The notes below the pieces were generated by a model. The model did no database searches and had not been told where the DNA came from. It saw only the letters and a list, made by a program, of their open reading frames with translations. This document shows, piece by piece, positions 35,053 through 45,950 of a stretch of 64,000 nucleotides of DNA. Source of the DNA: Neurospora tetrasperma FGSC 2508 (Eukaryota > Ascomycota > Sordariomycetes > Sordariales > Sordariaceae); NCBI RefSeq assembly GCF_000213175.1, contig NW_009799103.1, positions 3,125,896 to 3,189,895 of the forward strand, read 5' to 3'. Position numbers and translations under genes: made by a program. How positions within the stretch are numbered: the stretch's first letter is position 1; the number at the start of each line of letters is the position of its first letter.

Positions 35053-35210
35053 ACAATCTCCTGGACTTGGCATTTGATCGCTCTCTGTCTATCTTTCGCA
35101 TCATCTAGAGTCACTAAGCGCATGCTATTACTCGAAAAAGTCTTGGCAACATCAGATATCGAGCTGAGCGGCGGGCCGGCCACTCAACCGCAAACACCAT
35201 ACCATACATC

Positions 35211-36775
35211 ATGAGGACAACATCATCGCCAAGAGGGGCGAAATGGCTCACAGCTCTCTTCGCCGCCGCAGCTTGTTTGCTGCCGGCAGCAAATGCCCAA
35301 GGCTACGCTATCGATACCACAGGTACAGCGGCCACTTGAGCACTTCAGCCTGTAGTGTCTATTGCAGACGCAGCTAACATTGCCTTGCAGATAACATCCG
35401 TGCCTCCGCAAAGACGCTAGCCTTCGACTTGATGAAATTCTACAACGGCAACCAGTCGGGCCAAATCCCAGGTATCCTGCCCGGTCCGCCCTCCGATGGA
35501 AAAGGCGACTACTACTGGTGGGAAGGCGGCGCCCTGATGGGCACCATGATTGATTACTGGCACTTGACCGGCGACACCACCTACAACGATGTCATCACCC
35601 AGGGTATTCTTCACCAAGTCGGCGATAATCGCGACTTTCAACCCTTGAACTTCACGGCCTCGCTTGGCAACGACGACCAAGGATTCTGGGGCATGACCGC
35701 CATGCTTGCCGCCGAAAACAAGTTCCCCAACCCGCCCGCTGACCAGCCCCAGTGGCTTGCCCTTGCTCAGGCCGTCTGGGCCACCCAAGCCGCGCCTGAC
35801 CGCCACGACGATACCTGTAACGGTGGTTTGCGATGGCAGATTCCTCCTACGAACAACGGCTACGACTACAAGAATACCATTGCCAACGCCATGTAAGTAT
35901 ACATATCAGAACCAATTTCCGAGCTGCCTAGTTAGCTAACCAAACCCCCTAGCTTCTTCAACATGGGCGCCCGTCTCGCCCGCTACACCCGCAACGAAAC
36001 TTACGCCACCTGGGCCACCAAGCAATTCCAATGGATCTACGACGTCAACTACATCGACCACGATTCCTGGAAAGTCTACGATGGCGGGCACGTCGAGCAT
36101 AACTGCACGGACATCAACAAGGCGCAGTTCAGCTACAGCGCCGCCATACTCGTCCAGGGCGCCGCCTTCATGTACAACTACACGGAAGGTGACGCCGCCA
36201 CGCAAGACATGTGGAAAACCCGCATCGAGAAACTCACCGAAGGTCTTTTTCGCGATTTTTTCCCCAAAGGCATCGCCTTCGAACTCGCCTGCGAGGGCCG
36301 CCAGGGCGCCTGCACGCCCGACATGGTGAGCTTCAAGGGGTACGTGCACCGCTGGATGGCCATGGTGACGCAGATCGCGCCCTTTACGCGGGACACCATC
36401 CTCCCTGTCCTCAAAACCTCAGCTGAAGCGGCAGCGAAGCAATGCACGGGCGGATCCACAGGGCGAGTGTGCGGCTTCTACTGGTCCGGGGGTGTCTTTG
36501 TCGATCCCGCCGTGGACAAGACTACCGGTGCGGGAGAGGCTATGGATGTTCTCGCGGCTGTGTCGAGTCTCCTTATTGATGAAGCCGACCCGCCAGTGAC
36601 GAACACGACGGGTGGTACCAGCAAGGGAGATCCAAACGCGGGAACGGGAAGTAGGCATGCTACCGAGCCAGCAAAGCCGATTACTACGGCGGATAAGGCT
36701 GGGGCGGCTATGTGCACGATATTGCTGATAGCGGGAGGTATTGCGATTTGGATTTTTATGAACTTGGGGGATTGA
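35211..36775 (+). CDS. dcw-1: GH76 GPI-anchored mannan endo-1,6-alpha-mannosidase, DCW1/DFG5 type
   Basis: Three exons, 35211-35322, 35391-35892 and 35953-36775, give 478 aa; all joins close in frame. A signal peptide (residues 1-29, ending ANAQ) leads into an (alpha/alpha)6 GH76 domain. [21 protein letters not shown] and [11 protein letters not shown] are diagnostic; the adjacent aspartates (about 131-132) are the catalytic pair. Later strings [23 protein letters not shown] and GFYWSGG are also typical. A Ser/Thr/Gly-rich stretch and a C-terminal hydrophobic segment ([18 protein letters not shown]) form a GPI signal. Known role: Dcw1/Dfg5 proteins are thought to cross-link GPI or N-glycosylated proteins into the wall by acting on alpha-1,6-mannose; in N. 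crassa loss of the pair gives severe wall defects. The symbol is based on protein type and remembered synteny. Confidence 0.92.
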
Positions 36776-36913
36776 GTTGATGATTTCCATGAATGAGAGT
36801 TTGGAGAAGGGGATGTATGTGCAGATATGCTCATGATTCTGTATACTCACATCTTTGGGTTCTTTTGGTATGAGACCGGGTAAATAATGGGCCGGCGTTA
36901 TGTACAGGGGGGG

Positions 36914-36943
36914 CTTCTTCTTCTTCTTCTTCTTCTTCTTCTT
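36914..36943 (+). repeat. (CTT)10 microsatellite
   Basis: Ten perfect CTT units in the 3' flank of the GH76 gene. Confidence 0.9.
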
Positions 36944-37425
36944 GTATATGTAGCACGTTTTGATACCACCATATTTCTGGCACTACGCTGTCACGGTTTG
37001 AGATGAGGATGACTGAAGAGCAACAGCTCTTCCAATCCCCAATAAATATCGCCGAATTCAAAGGCCAAGGAAAGAAGAGGCCGCTTCGGGGCAACCAACA
37101 TCTCTTTTTATTGCATGGAGGGTAACCAAGGAGGCGCTGCCTGCCCCAACTTCCATCCATATCTTGCTTCTCCTCGGATATCGAGATAATCGACTAACAA
37201 ATCTTCCCCGTTCATGTTTTCTTTTGTTTGTTTCGCGATTACCGATTCTCTTTTCGATACTAGGAGGCACGTGCTATTGATCATCACCTTGACCGCCTCC
37301 TATGTACATGCCTAAGCAGCTCCAGGCCCCCAAGCGAACTGGAACCCAACGAACTGTGTTGTTTGGGTCTCATGGCAAAAGCGGAGCCACGCCGTCGATC
37401 ACCACGCTACTTTGATCAACAACGG

Positions 37426-37443
37426 CCACCACCACCACCACCA
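37426..37443 (+). repeat. (CCA)n microsatellite
   Basis: About six CCA units in the GH76-P450 intergenic region. Confidence 0.8.
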
Positions 37444-38137
37444 CCCACCACGCATGTAAGAAGTCATTGGATTTTTACTTAGTGTAGGTACTTTTCCAAC
37501 CTTACTGCTGCACAAGCTCGCGACAAAAAAACGGCTGATCCCATTCCCGAGCTGACAAGTGGGTTTAGAAAATGTTTCAGTGTCTTCGCTTGGTTGGAAT
37601 CTTCTGATACTAGGTACCTAGGTACATGCCTACATACCCTGGCTGCCTGGACAGATGGACAGGACAGGACGAGCGGGAATTCCATCCGGAAAAAAAAAAA
37701 ATAGCAAGGTGACATCGATACCGCTATACATACGGCAGTGCATCATCGACCGACCGTTTACATACCTAACTAGTGCAAGGGGTTTCGACAAAATCTCCGA
37801 TCGATTCATGTACACTATGTACTGTACTGTAGTGTAGTATAGGCAAAAAAAAAAGGTCCCACAGCGAAAGAAGACGCACGATCGGGTACAAACCCATGGC
37901 AACTTCACTGGCCGATGACTGGACCGAGTTCGTGACGGCTCAAACTACCTTACGTACTGTTGCTCGGACTGTACTGTACATTACATCGGCCACGCTTCCT
38001 CACAAAGACAGAGCCCCATACATGTAGCGACCAGACACAGAAGGACAGAGTGAATCACTGGTGCACAGCCGTCCGGGTAATGGGTTCGTTGGTAATCTGT
38101 CTCAGGGTCTTGAGAAATCGGGGCTGGGGGGGTTTCT

Positions 38138-38160
38138 TTCTGTTCTGTTCTGTTCTGTTC
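38138..38160 (+). repeat. (TTCTG)4 pentanucleotide repeat
   Basis: Four-plus TTCTG units followed 40 bp later by an 18-base A run (38202-38219). Confidence 0.85.
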
Positions 38161-38320
38161 TTCCTCAACCTTCTTGAGACATGAACCAGGAACAAGTCAA
38201 GAAAAAAAAAAAAAAAAAAGTGTCCGATTGGGACTGGACTGTCGAAATCTCCGTACTATACAATGATGCTCGAGTCCGTATATCACTCAGGGGGGGTTGG
38301 TTGAACTTGACTTGCCTCGG

Positions 38321-38328
38321 TATAAATA
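38321..38328 (+). promoter_or_regulatory. TATA box of the P450 gene
   Basis: TATAAATA, about 185 bp upstream of the first ATG of the P450, overlapping the 12-bp palindrome ATAGGTACCTAT. Confidence 0.5.
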
Positions 38329-38404
38329 GGTACCTATATCTTTTGGATGGCTACCTACCTACATCAGGACCAGACTTGAAAGTATTGGACTACTGACCTA
38401 CCAC

Positions 38405-38424
38405 CAGTCAGTCAGTCAGTCAGT
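38405..38424 (+). repeat. (CAGT)5 tetranucleotide repeat
   Basis: Five perfect CAGT units between the TATA box and the start codons of the P450; probably in its 5' leader. Confidence 0.85.
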
Positions 38425-38512
38425 CATCGGGCATCTTCTTCTCCAACCAACAACACCTCTGGTTGCCGCGTTCTACTTCTACTCAACAAAGCAGCCGTAG
38501 TTCACAGAAGAG

Positions 38513-40559
38513 ATGATGATGATGATGATAGACCTCTCACACCTCCTTCCACTAGGGATACCTCTACCCAGTCCTACCAGTTTTGTAGGGATTTTCCTAA
38601 TCGGTGTGAGTACCTACCTACCTACCTACCTTACCTACCTTACCTACTCCTGCCCTTGACTTGCAACAATCACTAACACCGTCTTCCAGACCTCCATCCT
38701 CTTATCCTCCATCCTCCTCTCCGCCATCTACAACCTCACCCTGCACCCGCTCGCCCGCCACCCGGGCCCCTTTCTCCACCGCGCCTCCATCCTCCCCTAT
38801 TTGTACCGCCAAATCACCGGCACGCTCCCCTGCTCCATCCTCGACTTCCACGCGCGGTACGGGCCCGTGGTGCGCATCTCGCCCAATGCTATGTCTTTTG
38901 CCGACCCGCAAGCCTGGAAGGACATTTACGGCCATCGGCCCCATGGCGAAGAAGAGTTTGCCAAGCTCAATCTCTTTTACCGGATCAAAGGCAGCCCGCC
39001 GAGTCTGCTGAGTGAAACAAAAGAGGCGCACGGGACGCTGAGGAAGTTGATGGCGCAGGGGTTCAGTGATCGGAGCATGAGGGCGCAGGAGGGGATTATT
39101 GGGGGGTATGTGAGTGCGTTGATTAGGGGGTTGAGGGGCAATTGTTCTTCTTCTGGGAAGAGGGAGGACGTGGTGAAGCAGCAAGATGGGGGAGTTCAAG
39201 TTGTGTCGGAGGAGGAGGAAAAGGAAACGACGGTCATAAACATGAAGAACACGAACACGAAGCAAACGGAGAACAACCAAAAAGAGGAACATGATGAACG
39301 TGTACCGCTTGACATGGTAAGCTGGTATAATTGGACTACCTTTGACATCATTGGCGACTTGGCCTTTGGCGAGCCGTTTGGGTGTCTGGAGAAGGCCGAG
39401 TACGATCCGTGGGTGGACGCGGTGGGGAAGAGTGTGCGGTTCGGCTGCGTCATGTTCGCCCTCAGGCTTTTGGGGCTGGAGGACTGGGTGTGTCCGCTTG
39501 TTCGGAAATTGAGCGGCAATGCCAGACGGTTTCATCGGAAAAGAACGATGGATAAGCTGCAGAGGAGGGTGAAGCTGACGAAGGAGAGGCCGGACTTCTT
39601 GGAGGGGTTGTTGCAGAAGAGAGAGGAGTGGGTGAGTTCATGTCCCCCCCCCCCCTTTTTTTTTGCTGGTGGCTACCTTAACTGAAGCCCGAGAATATGG
39701 TGATGATGATGGATGCTGACAAGTGAGCTTTTGACAACCTCTAGGGCATAGACATGGACGCACTCGCGGCCAATGCAAGTCTGTTGATCGTCGCCGGTTC
39801 GGAAACGACTGCAACACTCTTGGCTGGAGCAACATATATGCTGCTGAGGGATCCCGAGGCAATGAAGAAGCTGACTGAGGAAGTTCGCTCGACCTTCAAA
39901 TCCGAGGAAGAAATCACCCTTTCGTCCGTGGGCAACCTCGAGTACATGCTGGCCTGCTTGAACGAGGCTATGCGTCTCTATCCTCCTGTCCCTATCGGTA
40001 TGCCTCGCGTTGTTCCCAAGGGCGGTGCCAAGGTTGCGGGCACATTCGTTCCAGAAGGTGTAAGTTTTCATTTCCTTCAGGAAGAGCTTGGTATTATGGC
40101 GGCCATAGACTGACCAAATTTTTTCTTTCTATCGACAAAGACCGTTGTTGCTGTATGGCACTGGGCAACAAGCCACAATGAGCAGCATTTTGTCGAACCA
40201 TTCGAGTTCCATCCTGAGCGGTGGATGCAGGATCCCCGGTTTGCCAACGACAGGTTAGATGCGGTACAACCTTTTAGCGTTGGACCAAGGAATTGTATTG
40301 GTCGGAGGTGAGTGAATCATTCCCTTAGTGTTTCGGCACTTTGTTCTCTTCCTCCTTGTTCGTTGGCTGACGAATCGCCCTCTTCTATCACAGCCTCGCC
40401 ATCGCGGAGATGAGGCTCATCCTTACCAAAGTCGTCTATAACTTTGATATGCAGCTCGCAAACCCTGACAAGGACTGGCTGGATCAACATATCTATACTT
40501 TGTGGGAGAAACACCCGCTTCCGGTCTATTTGACCCCGGTCGAAAGGCACGGTGTATAG
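38513..40559 (+). CDS. Cytochrome P450, isotrichodermin C-15 hydroxylase (CYP65)-like
   Basis: Five exons (38513-38605, 38690-39631, 39745-40059, 40141-40307, 40394-40559) give 560 aa. Exon 1 encodes five tandem Met and a hydrophobic N-terminal anchor; the proline hinge RHPGPF follows in exon 2. P450 landmarks are present: WYNWTTFDIIGDLAFGEPFGCLE (typical of the CYP65/isotrichodermin hydroxylase group), I-helix VAGSETTATL (about 361-370), K-helix NEAMRLYPPVP (ExxR), FHPERW, and heme loop FSVGPRNCIGR with the axial Cys at about 502. Between the C/D-helix region and the WYNWTTFD string there is a low-complexity insert of some 50 residues (Glu/Lys/Asn/Thr-rich) not usual in the family. Reaction: NADPH-dependent monooxygenation by an ER-anchored enzyme; the substrate cannot be inferred, and no biosynthetic cluster surrounds the gene. 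Intron 1 is full of CCTA repeats, and intron 2 starts with a C12-T9 tract. Confidence 0.9.
38611..38647 (+). repeat. (CCTA)n repeat within P450 intron 1
   Basis: About nine CCTA-type units, some interrupted by an extra T, starting five bases after the donor site. Confidence 0.85.
39644..39664 (+). repeat. Poly-C/poly-T tract in P450 intron 2
   Basis: Twelve C followed by nine T about ten bases after the GTGAGT donor; prone to slippage. Confidence 0.85.
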
Positions 40560-42056
40560 CCTGGAGACAGTCAGTGATGGTTTCACTCATGTTTTTCTCC
40601 AACTAACGTATACGCTGGGGGAGGGGACAAGGTGTTCTGGATGAAAGGGATCACGAGAGTCCACATCATCGGGACCTAGTCCTGAAGGATGGACCGAAGG
40701 CGATATCCGTGGTAACAGTCAAGACTTGCATCTGTAATATTATATCGGTTGTAGATTTGTCCTCGTGGCGTCTAGAGGTAGTCACCAAGCAACGACGAAC
40801 TGCCTGGGCATCGTCTTTGTCATCGATGCTGATAGTATCATGTTCCCCTACCATTTTTCTTGGGCCGCTACTCTCTGTCGAGTGAATTGCTTCCTGTCAA
40901 ATACTAGTAGGACCAGAGACTCGAGGAGTAACAGATTTGACTTGATCATGCACGCAGTGCTAGTGTGAGTTTGTAAGCATTCGTTCTGGAAGGTGTGAGT
41001 GGAAGTCGTACCCCACCCAGGTTTTCTCTTCTCACTGCAGTCGGGTATATCAAGCCCGCCAATTATGGTAACCATTTCCCCACACATTGCTCTTTCCCAG
41101 AGTCTCGATTCTCTGATGTTGTCATGACCATGGCAAAAGTTGCAAGCATATGATTGGGCAGTTATAAGCTGTAAACTACTGCGTACAGATTCATCAATGC
41201 ACGTCGGCACTTCCCTACTACACTGTCTAAACATGGCCGCTCGGCGTTGCGGTTCCAGTCTCACTGCGATTGACATAACATGTAAGAGAGTTTGGCTCGT
41301 ACGATACTTTCGGGTTGCATTCCTTTCTTCAATGTTCTCTTGGGCGTACGTAAGACGCAACATTGGCCCACTGGGCCTATCTATCTTTGCCACAGACCTA
41401 CGGTGAGATCATCCGTCCTTTGTTCTAATCCAGCAGGACGAAGATATTCGCTTGTGTTACTATGTGTGCGGCGGGATTCTGAGTTACACAAATTGTGAGA
41501 AGAGGGTGAACGAGAAAACAATTGAGGTCGTCAATTAGAGCTCTTGACACTCTATTAGTTCTAGCGTATCCAGCTACCACCTAGCGTACTGAACCGTTGG
41601 TGATTTCGACCTGGCACATGTAGGCTCAGTAACAGGATGTCTTATTCTTCTTAACAAACGGGAGCAATTGGCCTCATGATGCATCCAGTCATGATTCCTG
41701 AATGCGGAGCCCGATTGGTTATACCAAAATCCTTCTCTACTACGCCAATTTCCTCTATGCAACCTCATGCTTACAGGTTTACTAACAAACTCGTATTAGC
41801 AGAGAGGGGGTGATCAGCAAAGGCAGACCGAATGATCATGAAGCCTTGTCTTCAGATGCCGCGAAGCCGTCTGGAAGAGACGCAACCAGCCTGCCAATTT
41901 CATGACGGATGAAGCCATCAAGAAGTATATAAAGTGCCCTCATTCCTGCAACTTGCCAACAGCTTCTTTCTCCCTTGCCTGATCCATTAGCCTTCCTCCC
42001 TCAAGACCTTCCTCCAACACTAGTCTACTAGTCGACTCCCTTTTCAAGCCTTCAGT
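40560..42056. other. Intergenic region P450 to small secreted protein
   Basis: 1.5 kb. A 181-codon - strand frame (40848-41393) begins at GTG and shows no domain. Apart from the TATA box at its right end nothing is supported. Confidence 0.5.
41936..41943 (+). promoter_or_regulatory. TATA box of the 73-aa secreted protein gene
   Basis: TATATAAA about 115 bp upstream of the start codon at 42057, followed by a pyrimidine-rich leader; an orderly core promoter that supports the small gene being real. Confidence 0.6.
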
Positions 42057-42347
42057 ATGCAACTTCTCCATCTTGTTTCGGCCATGGCGACTTTGGTCGC
42101 TTCAGTCCAGGGAACCGTCTGGCTTGGACAGTCGTGCAGTGGATCTGGTTACGACTGCACCGACGACTTCAATAGTGTTGCTGTTTGCAATGGTCGTCAG
42201 TGGGTACTGTCCGCACAATGCGGAAGAGCTTGTAAGTGAAACTCCTCACCCTTTACACACCTAAGTACGTAGCTCTTTTGTGGCTAACCCTTGAGTTTAG
42301 GCTGCGTTTGGCCGGGTGGCGATCCTGCTCCATGGTGCAGGTGCTAA
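42057..42347 (+). CDS. 73-aa secreted eight-cysteine protein
   Basis: Two exons, 42057-42231 and 42301-42347, with a GTAAGT donor and TTTAG acceptor; the join gives codon TGC and a 73-aa protein ending in WCRC. Residues 1-19 are a signal peptide (MQLLHLVSAMATLVASVQG). The mature 54-residue chain has eight cysteines (27, 34, 44, 55, 59, 60, 71, 73), with spacing C-x6-C-x9-C-x10-C-x3-CC-x10-C-x-C. Such density implies four disulfides. The spacing is not that of hydrophobins, which have two CC pairs. Without splicing the frame would stop two codons after the donor and lose four cysteines, so the intron is well supported. A TATA box lies about 115 bp upstream. Roles known for such proteins include antimicrobial peptides, signalling or wall proteins and effectors; none can be chosen here. 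Confidence 0.8.
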
Positions 42348-42971
42348 ACGCAAGTTAGACACCCTGATGTTTTGTTTTGTTATTGGGTGTGGCAGTCGCT
42401 GATATTGGGGCAGTTGATGGTAGCTTTCGTCCATGTGTGGGGGTGACCAACCTGAGGAACATCACTTGAAGCTGGCATTTCTTTCGGACATTCAGCTGCT
42501 CTCCCATAGCCCTAGGTTTCAAGGGGTGATGGTGTATGGACTCGACTGGCAGAGGACGAGAAAAAAGAACATAATTGTGTATTATGTCCCAGAAAACATT
42601 CCCATTCACCTTCGAAACTTCAGTTGACGAGGAGAAATTCTTTTTCCAACAATCAATCCGTTTAGTTGAGGTGTGACAGTGATGGTCACTAGACCCAATT
42701 GCAAGTTCCAGCTTCGATTGTGCTGCCTCCTTGCAGTGGTTAACTTCCTTTTCGAGACCTGCCGACTCTCTTGGAGGGCTCACTCATTCACAGCTCAAGG
42801 GGTTTGGGTGCACGAGGCTCACAAAAGACACCATCACGGAATACCATTGCAAGGAAACTTGTAAACGGACTAATTGATCCGATACCAATATTCATTTATA
42901 TTGTTATCCTTCAGACTTGATCCCCTAGCATAGACGCCGTGTAACCGTTTGTTTCTCTCACTACCCACAAC
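42348..42971. other. Convergent intergenic region
   Basis: The 3' flanks of the small secreted gene and of the CP-motif gene. No gene seen. Confidence 0.5.
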
Positions 42972-43460
42972 CTAAGCACCAATACCAGCCATCTCACTCT
43001 TGTACTTCCCCGCAACCGGGCAAACGGCGCCCTCGCTGGCGCTCTTCAAATCCGGGTGTTCGTGGACCTTGCCCTTGTGATGTGCGACCTTGGCCTTGGT
43101 GACAGGGCACTCGGCATCCTCCGGCGCGCCCTCAATGTTGGGATGATCGGGGGACAGAACCGTCGTCGCTGTGCCGACCACAGGGCAGACCTCATCGTCC
43201 ATCTCCTTGGACTTGGGCTCGTTGACAATGCGGCTGTTGAGGGCGGGGCAGGCCGAGGCGTCGTCCAAGCGCTTGAGACCCTCGGGCTGGGACACTTGAG
43301 GGTGCTTGTGGAGGTTGTGGTGGTGATCGGTTGAGGCCCCCACGACCGGGCATGTTTGGCCGGGCTGGGAGAGATCGATGTCCGGGTGGCTGGGAGGGAG
43401 AGTCGAGTTTGTGGTGCCAACGACAGGGCAGACCTGGGGGTTCGAGGTGGCGCCGGTCAT
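42972..43460 (-). CDS. Protein with six Cys-Pro (heme-regulatory-like) motifs, duplicated architecture
   Basis: An intronless frame of 162 aa, without signal peptide or membrane segment. All six cysteines (11, 37, 71, 92, 118, 147) are followed by proline, in CPVVGT, CPVVGA, CPALNS, CPVVGT, CPVTKA and CPVAGK. The protein is an internal duplication: residues 11-71 and 92-147 share the order CPVVGT - HP[DN]I - CPV - HH - HxHP - CP. It is rich in His (HHHNLHKHP; HHKGKVHEHP), Pro and charged residues and probably disordered. Cys-Pro dipeptides with nearby His are the core of heme-regulatory motifs, so heme or metal binding in the cytosol or nucleus is a reasonable inference, not a demonstrated fact. 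I do not recognise a named family. It is convergent with the small secreted gene. Confidence 0.82.
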   Translation of the reverse strand: MTGATSNPQVCPVVGTTNSTLPPSHPDIDLSQPGQTCPVVGASTDHHHNLHKHPQVSQPEGLKRLDDASACPALNSRIVNEPKSKEMDDEVCPVVGTATTVLSPDHPNIEGAPEDAECPVTKAKVAHHKGKVHEHPDLKSASEGAVCPVAGKYKSEMAGIGA

Positions 43461-45914
43461 TGTGATTCTTGGTATTTGTTTGTTTTGGGGATGTGTTGAT
43501 GTGCGATGGGATCGTGAGACTTGGTAATCGAGCTGACTGTTCTTTCAGTTACTTGATGCGATTGATTTGTCGACAGATGGTAAAATGTTGTGGAGGAGAG
43601 GTTTCGCTTGGGAGGACAGAGATATATTAAAAAATATGCGATACAGTGTGACAGCGACCAGGTGACCTTGGGTGCCGTGGGTGTGCGTACCTACCCGACG
43701 GGAACCTAACAAACGATCGTTCCTTCCCTTGTTGGCGAGATCACTCGGGATGCAGGAGCGGTGACAGTGTCAAGAAGAGGAGGCAGCTGCAGCGGCTTGT
43801 ACGTAGCCTGTCAAGGGGAGTGACAGAATTAAGGGTACATTACATTACATGGATGCGCATTACCGTTTTGGGGCATTCATCATCAACAAAAGCTTCAATT
43901 GTTGACCTGGAATTGCATCTTCAATCTTCAAATACCTATGCCTACAACAGCTTGAATTCTGTTCAAAACTGACCGGGTTTCTTTGGAGTGCAACTCGTAG
44001 GCATTTAGACCATTTATTTCCAAGAAAGCCAAAGTCAACGGCGCCCTTCGCTTTGGTGAACGGTGTACCTACCTACACTACAGTTCTGGTCCGCCCATTC
44101 TCATCCCCTCTCGAGAGCCCCTCAAGGAGGATCGTCCCATGATGTTTCCCATGACGTATCCACAGAATGCAGGCAGCGGCCCCAGGGCTCGAACGTTCCA
44201 ATCACAGCAAATACATATGTAAACTACTCCACAATCAGGGGATCGTGGAAAATGTGGAGCCGGTCTCTGGCTCCGGACGGACCCCAAAACCTAGAATCGT
44301 CTTATGTACACTGCATTAAGTTCCATGATAAGCCGCCCCTTGCTAGATGCTGTGGTCTCGTCTTCTCTCTCTCCCCAGTTTGTCTTTCTTGTATGTATCA
44401 CATCACCGAATGCACATAGAAACGTGCAATTGAATACATGGGCAAATAAATTCTATCACCGACTGCCTGTCGTCTGTGTGTGATCAATCCCCCCTGGAGC
44501 GGTCTGACGAGACGCCTAACAAGTCTCACCTCTATTCGGTCCCGTCAACGAACCGGGCAGCTAAAGATGAGCATGTAAGAGCGAAAAAGAAGTTGTGCCT
44601 TTCATTCTCATGTACAAGGAACTCTGACTTGCCCTTTTACCCGGCCTGCTGTGTCTCCAGGCCTTTGTCATGTCCTACGGCAGGAGAAGGTGGTTGGAAG
44701 GCGAAATGACAGAAAATGCTTAAAGTGTCATCGAAGAAGATCATCTACTATGTAAGAAAAGATCTCGCTTCCATCCTATGTAGATGAGGCCAATGGAAGT
44801 CATTTACGCAGCGAAATTCGGACAACGACACCAAGAACGCCGCATCAGCTTCAGCACGTGACAAGGCCAAGCGATAGCCGACATGGCATTATTATCTCTC
44901 CAATTTTCAATGCCAACTACATTACCTTCGACCGTCATCAGTAGTGTAAACACCATCAGCATTGGGTCAACCAGCCGGTGAAAAGAAACGATCACGAGCT
45001 AAAGAGACAAAGGGTAGAGTGACAAAGCGATCAGAACCACTGGCATGTCGTATTGAATTTCTCCTTTTTTATTCTTTGTTTTCTTTATCTCATTTTTCTT
45101 TAGTTTCTTTTTTCTTAGGGTCCCATTTCCCTTTGATCTTCTTTCTTCCTTTTGACCTGCTTCATTCTTCTTCTTGTCTTTCATATTGAATCTTTGCTTG
45201 AAACCATTAGACTGTTCTCCTGGCTTCCAGTAAGTTCCTTCGAGTATCTACCAAGTACCATAGTACCTATCGGCAGCAGCCAAGTTGGCAAAACTCAAGT
45301 ATGTATCCGACAAACACTGCGATCGCCGCGGGGGTCTGGACGGGCAAAACAAACGGCGAGTTAACGCGCGCGCCCGTACCGGCCAACGGGACCACGTGGT
45401 ATGTAGGCTAGGTATTGTAGATGAATGGTGGGACCGACCAGACGGGAGGTAGGTAGGTAGTGAGACGGAAAAAAAGGTGAAGAGAAGTTCGGACCAAGGA
45501 AACATCCCGTCGGTGATCTCATCCCAACGTCAGTCAGTCAGTCAGCTTTTTAAGCTTATTCCAACCACCGCCGAGCCATGGAAAAGGTGTTCGTTGTGTA
45601 ACAATAACCAACCACGCCAACCAAGACATCTCCTACAGAAGCGCGATGTGGTCTTTTTTTTTTTTTCTTTTTCTTCTAGTGATGAGAAAAAAAAAAAAAT
45701 CAATTCTCGGCTGTAGACATTTTCTTCTGCCGGATGCAGTTAGCTTGAGGAATCAAGATCCAAGTTTTCACGTGTAATAACATATATGAGAAGGGGAAAC
45801 CAGGAAAGAACGAGACAGTGAGGGACAAGACACCTTGGACAAGACAGCCTTGCCTTGCCTTGTCTACCTACCTACCTGTTTTTGCAAGGTGAAGGCTACT
45901 TTTACCAATAATAT

Positions 45915-45950
<36 letters not shown>

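Larger units (their letters stand above)
32610..35210. other. 2.6-kb divergent intergenic region between D-lactate dehydrogenase and GH76 genes
   Basis: Two promoters probably lie here. No gene is supported. A cluster of ACACTAC-type repeats lies at about 33648-33688, and a (TTTC)6 microsatellite is in the presumed GH76 leader. Confidence 0.5.
36776..38512. other. Repeat-rich intergenic region GH76 to P450
   Basis: 1.7 kb without a gene, but with many simple repeats: (CTT)n, (CCA)n, (TTCTG)4, an 18-A run and (CAGT)5, plus the palindromes TACCTAGGTA (37615-37624) and ATAGGTACCTAT (38326-38337). Confidence 0.6.

Noticed and set aside
40848-41393. 181-codon - strand frame between P450 and the small secreted gene
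   Set aside because: Starts at GTG, no domain, ordinary composition; cannot be separated from chance.
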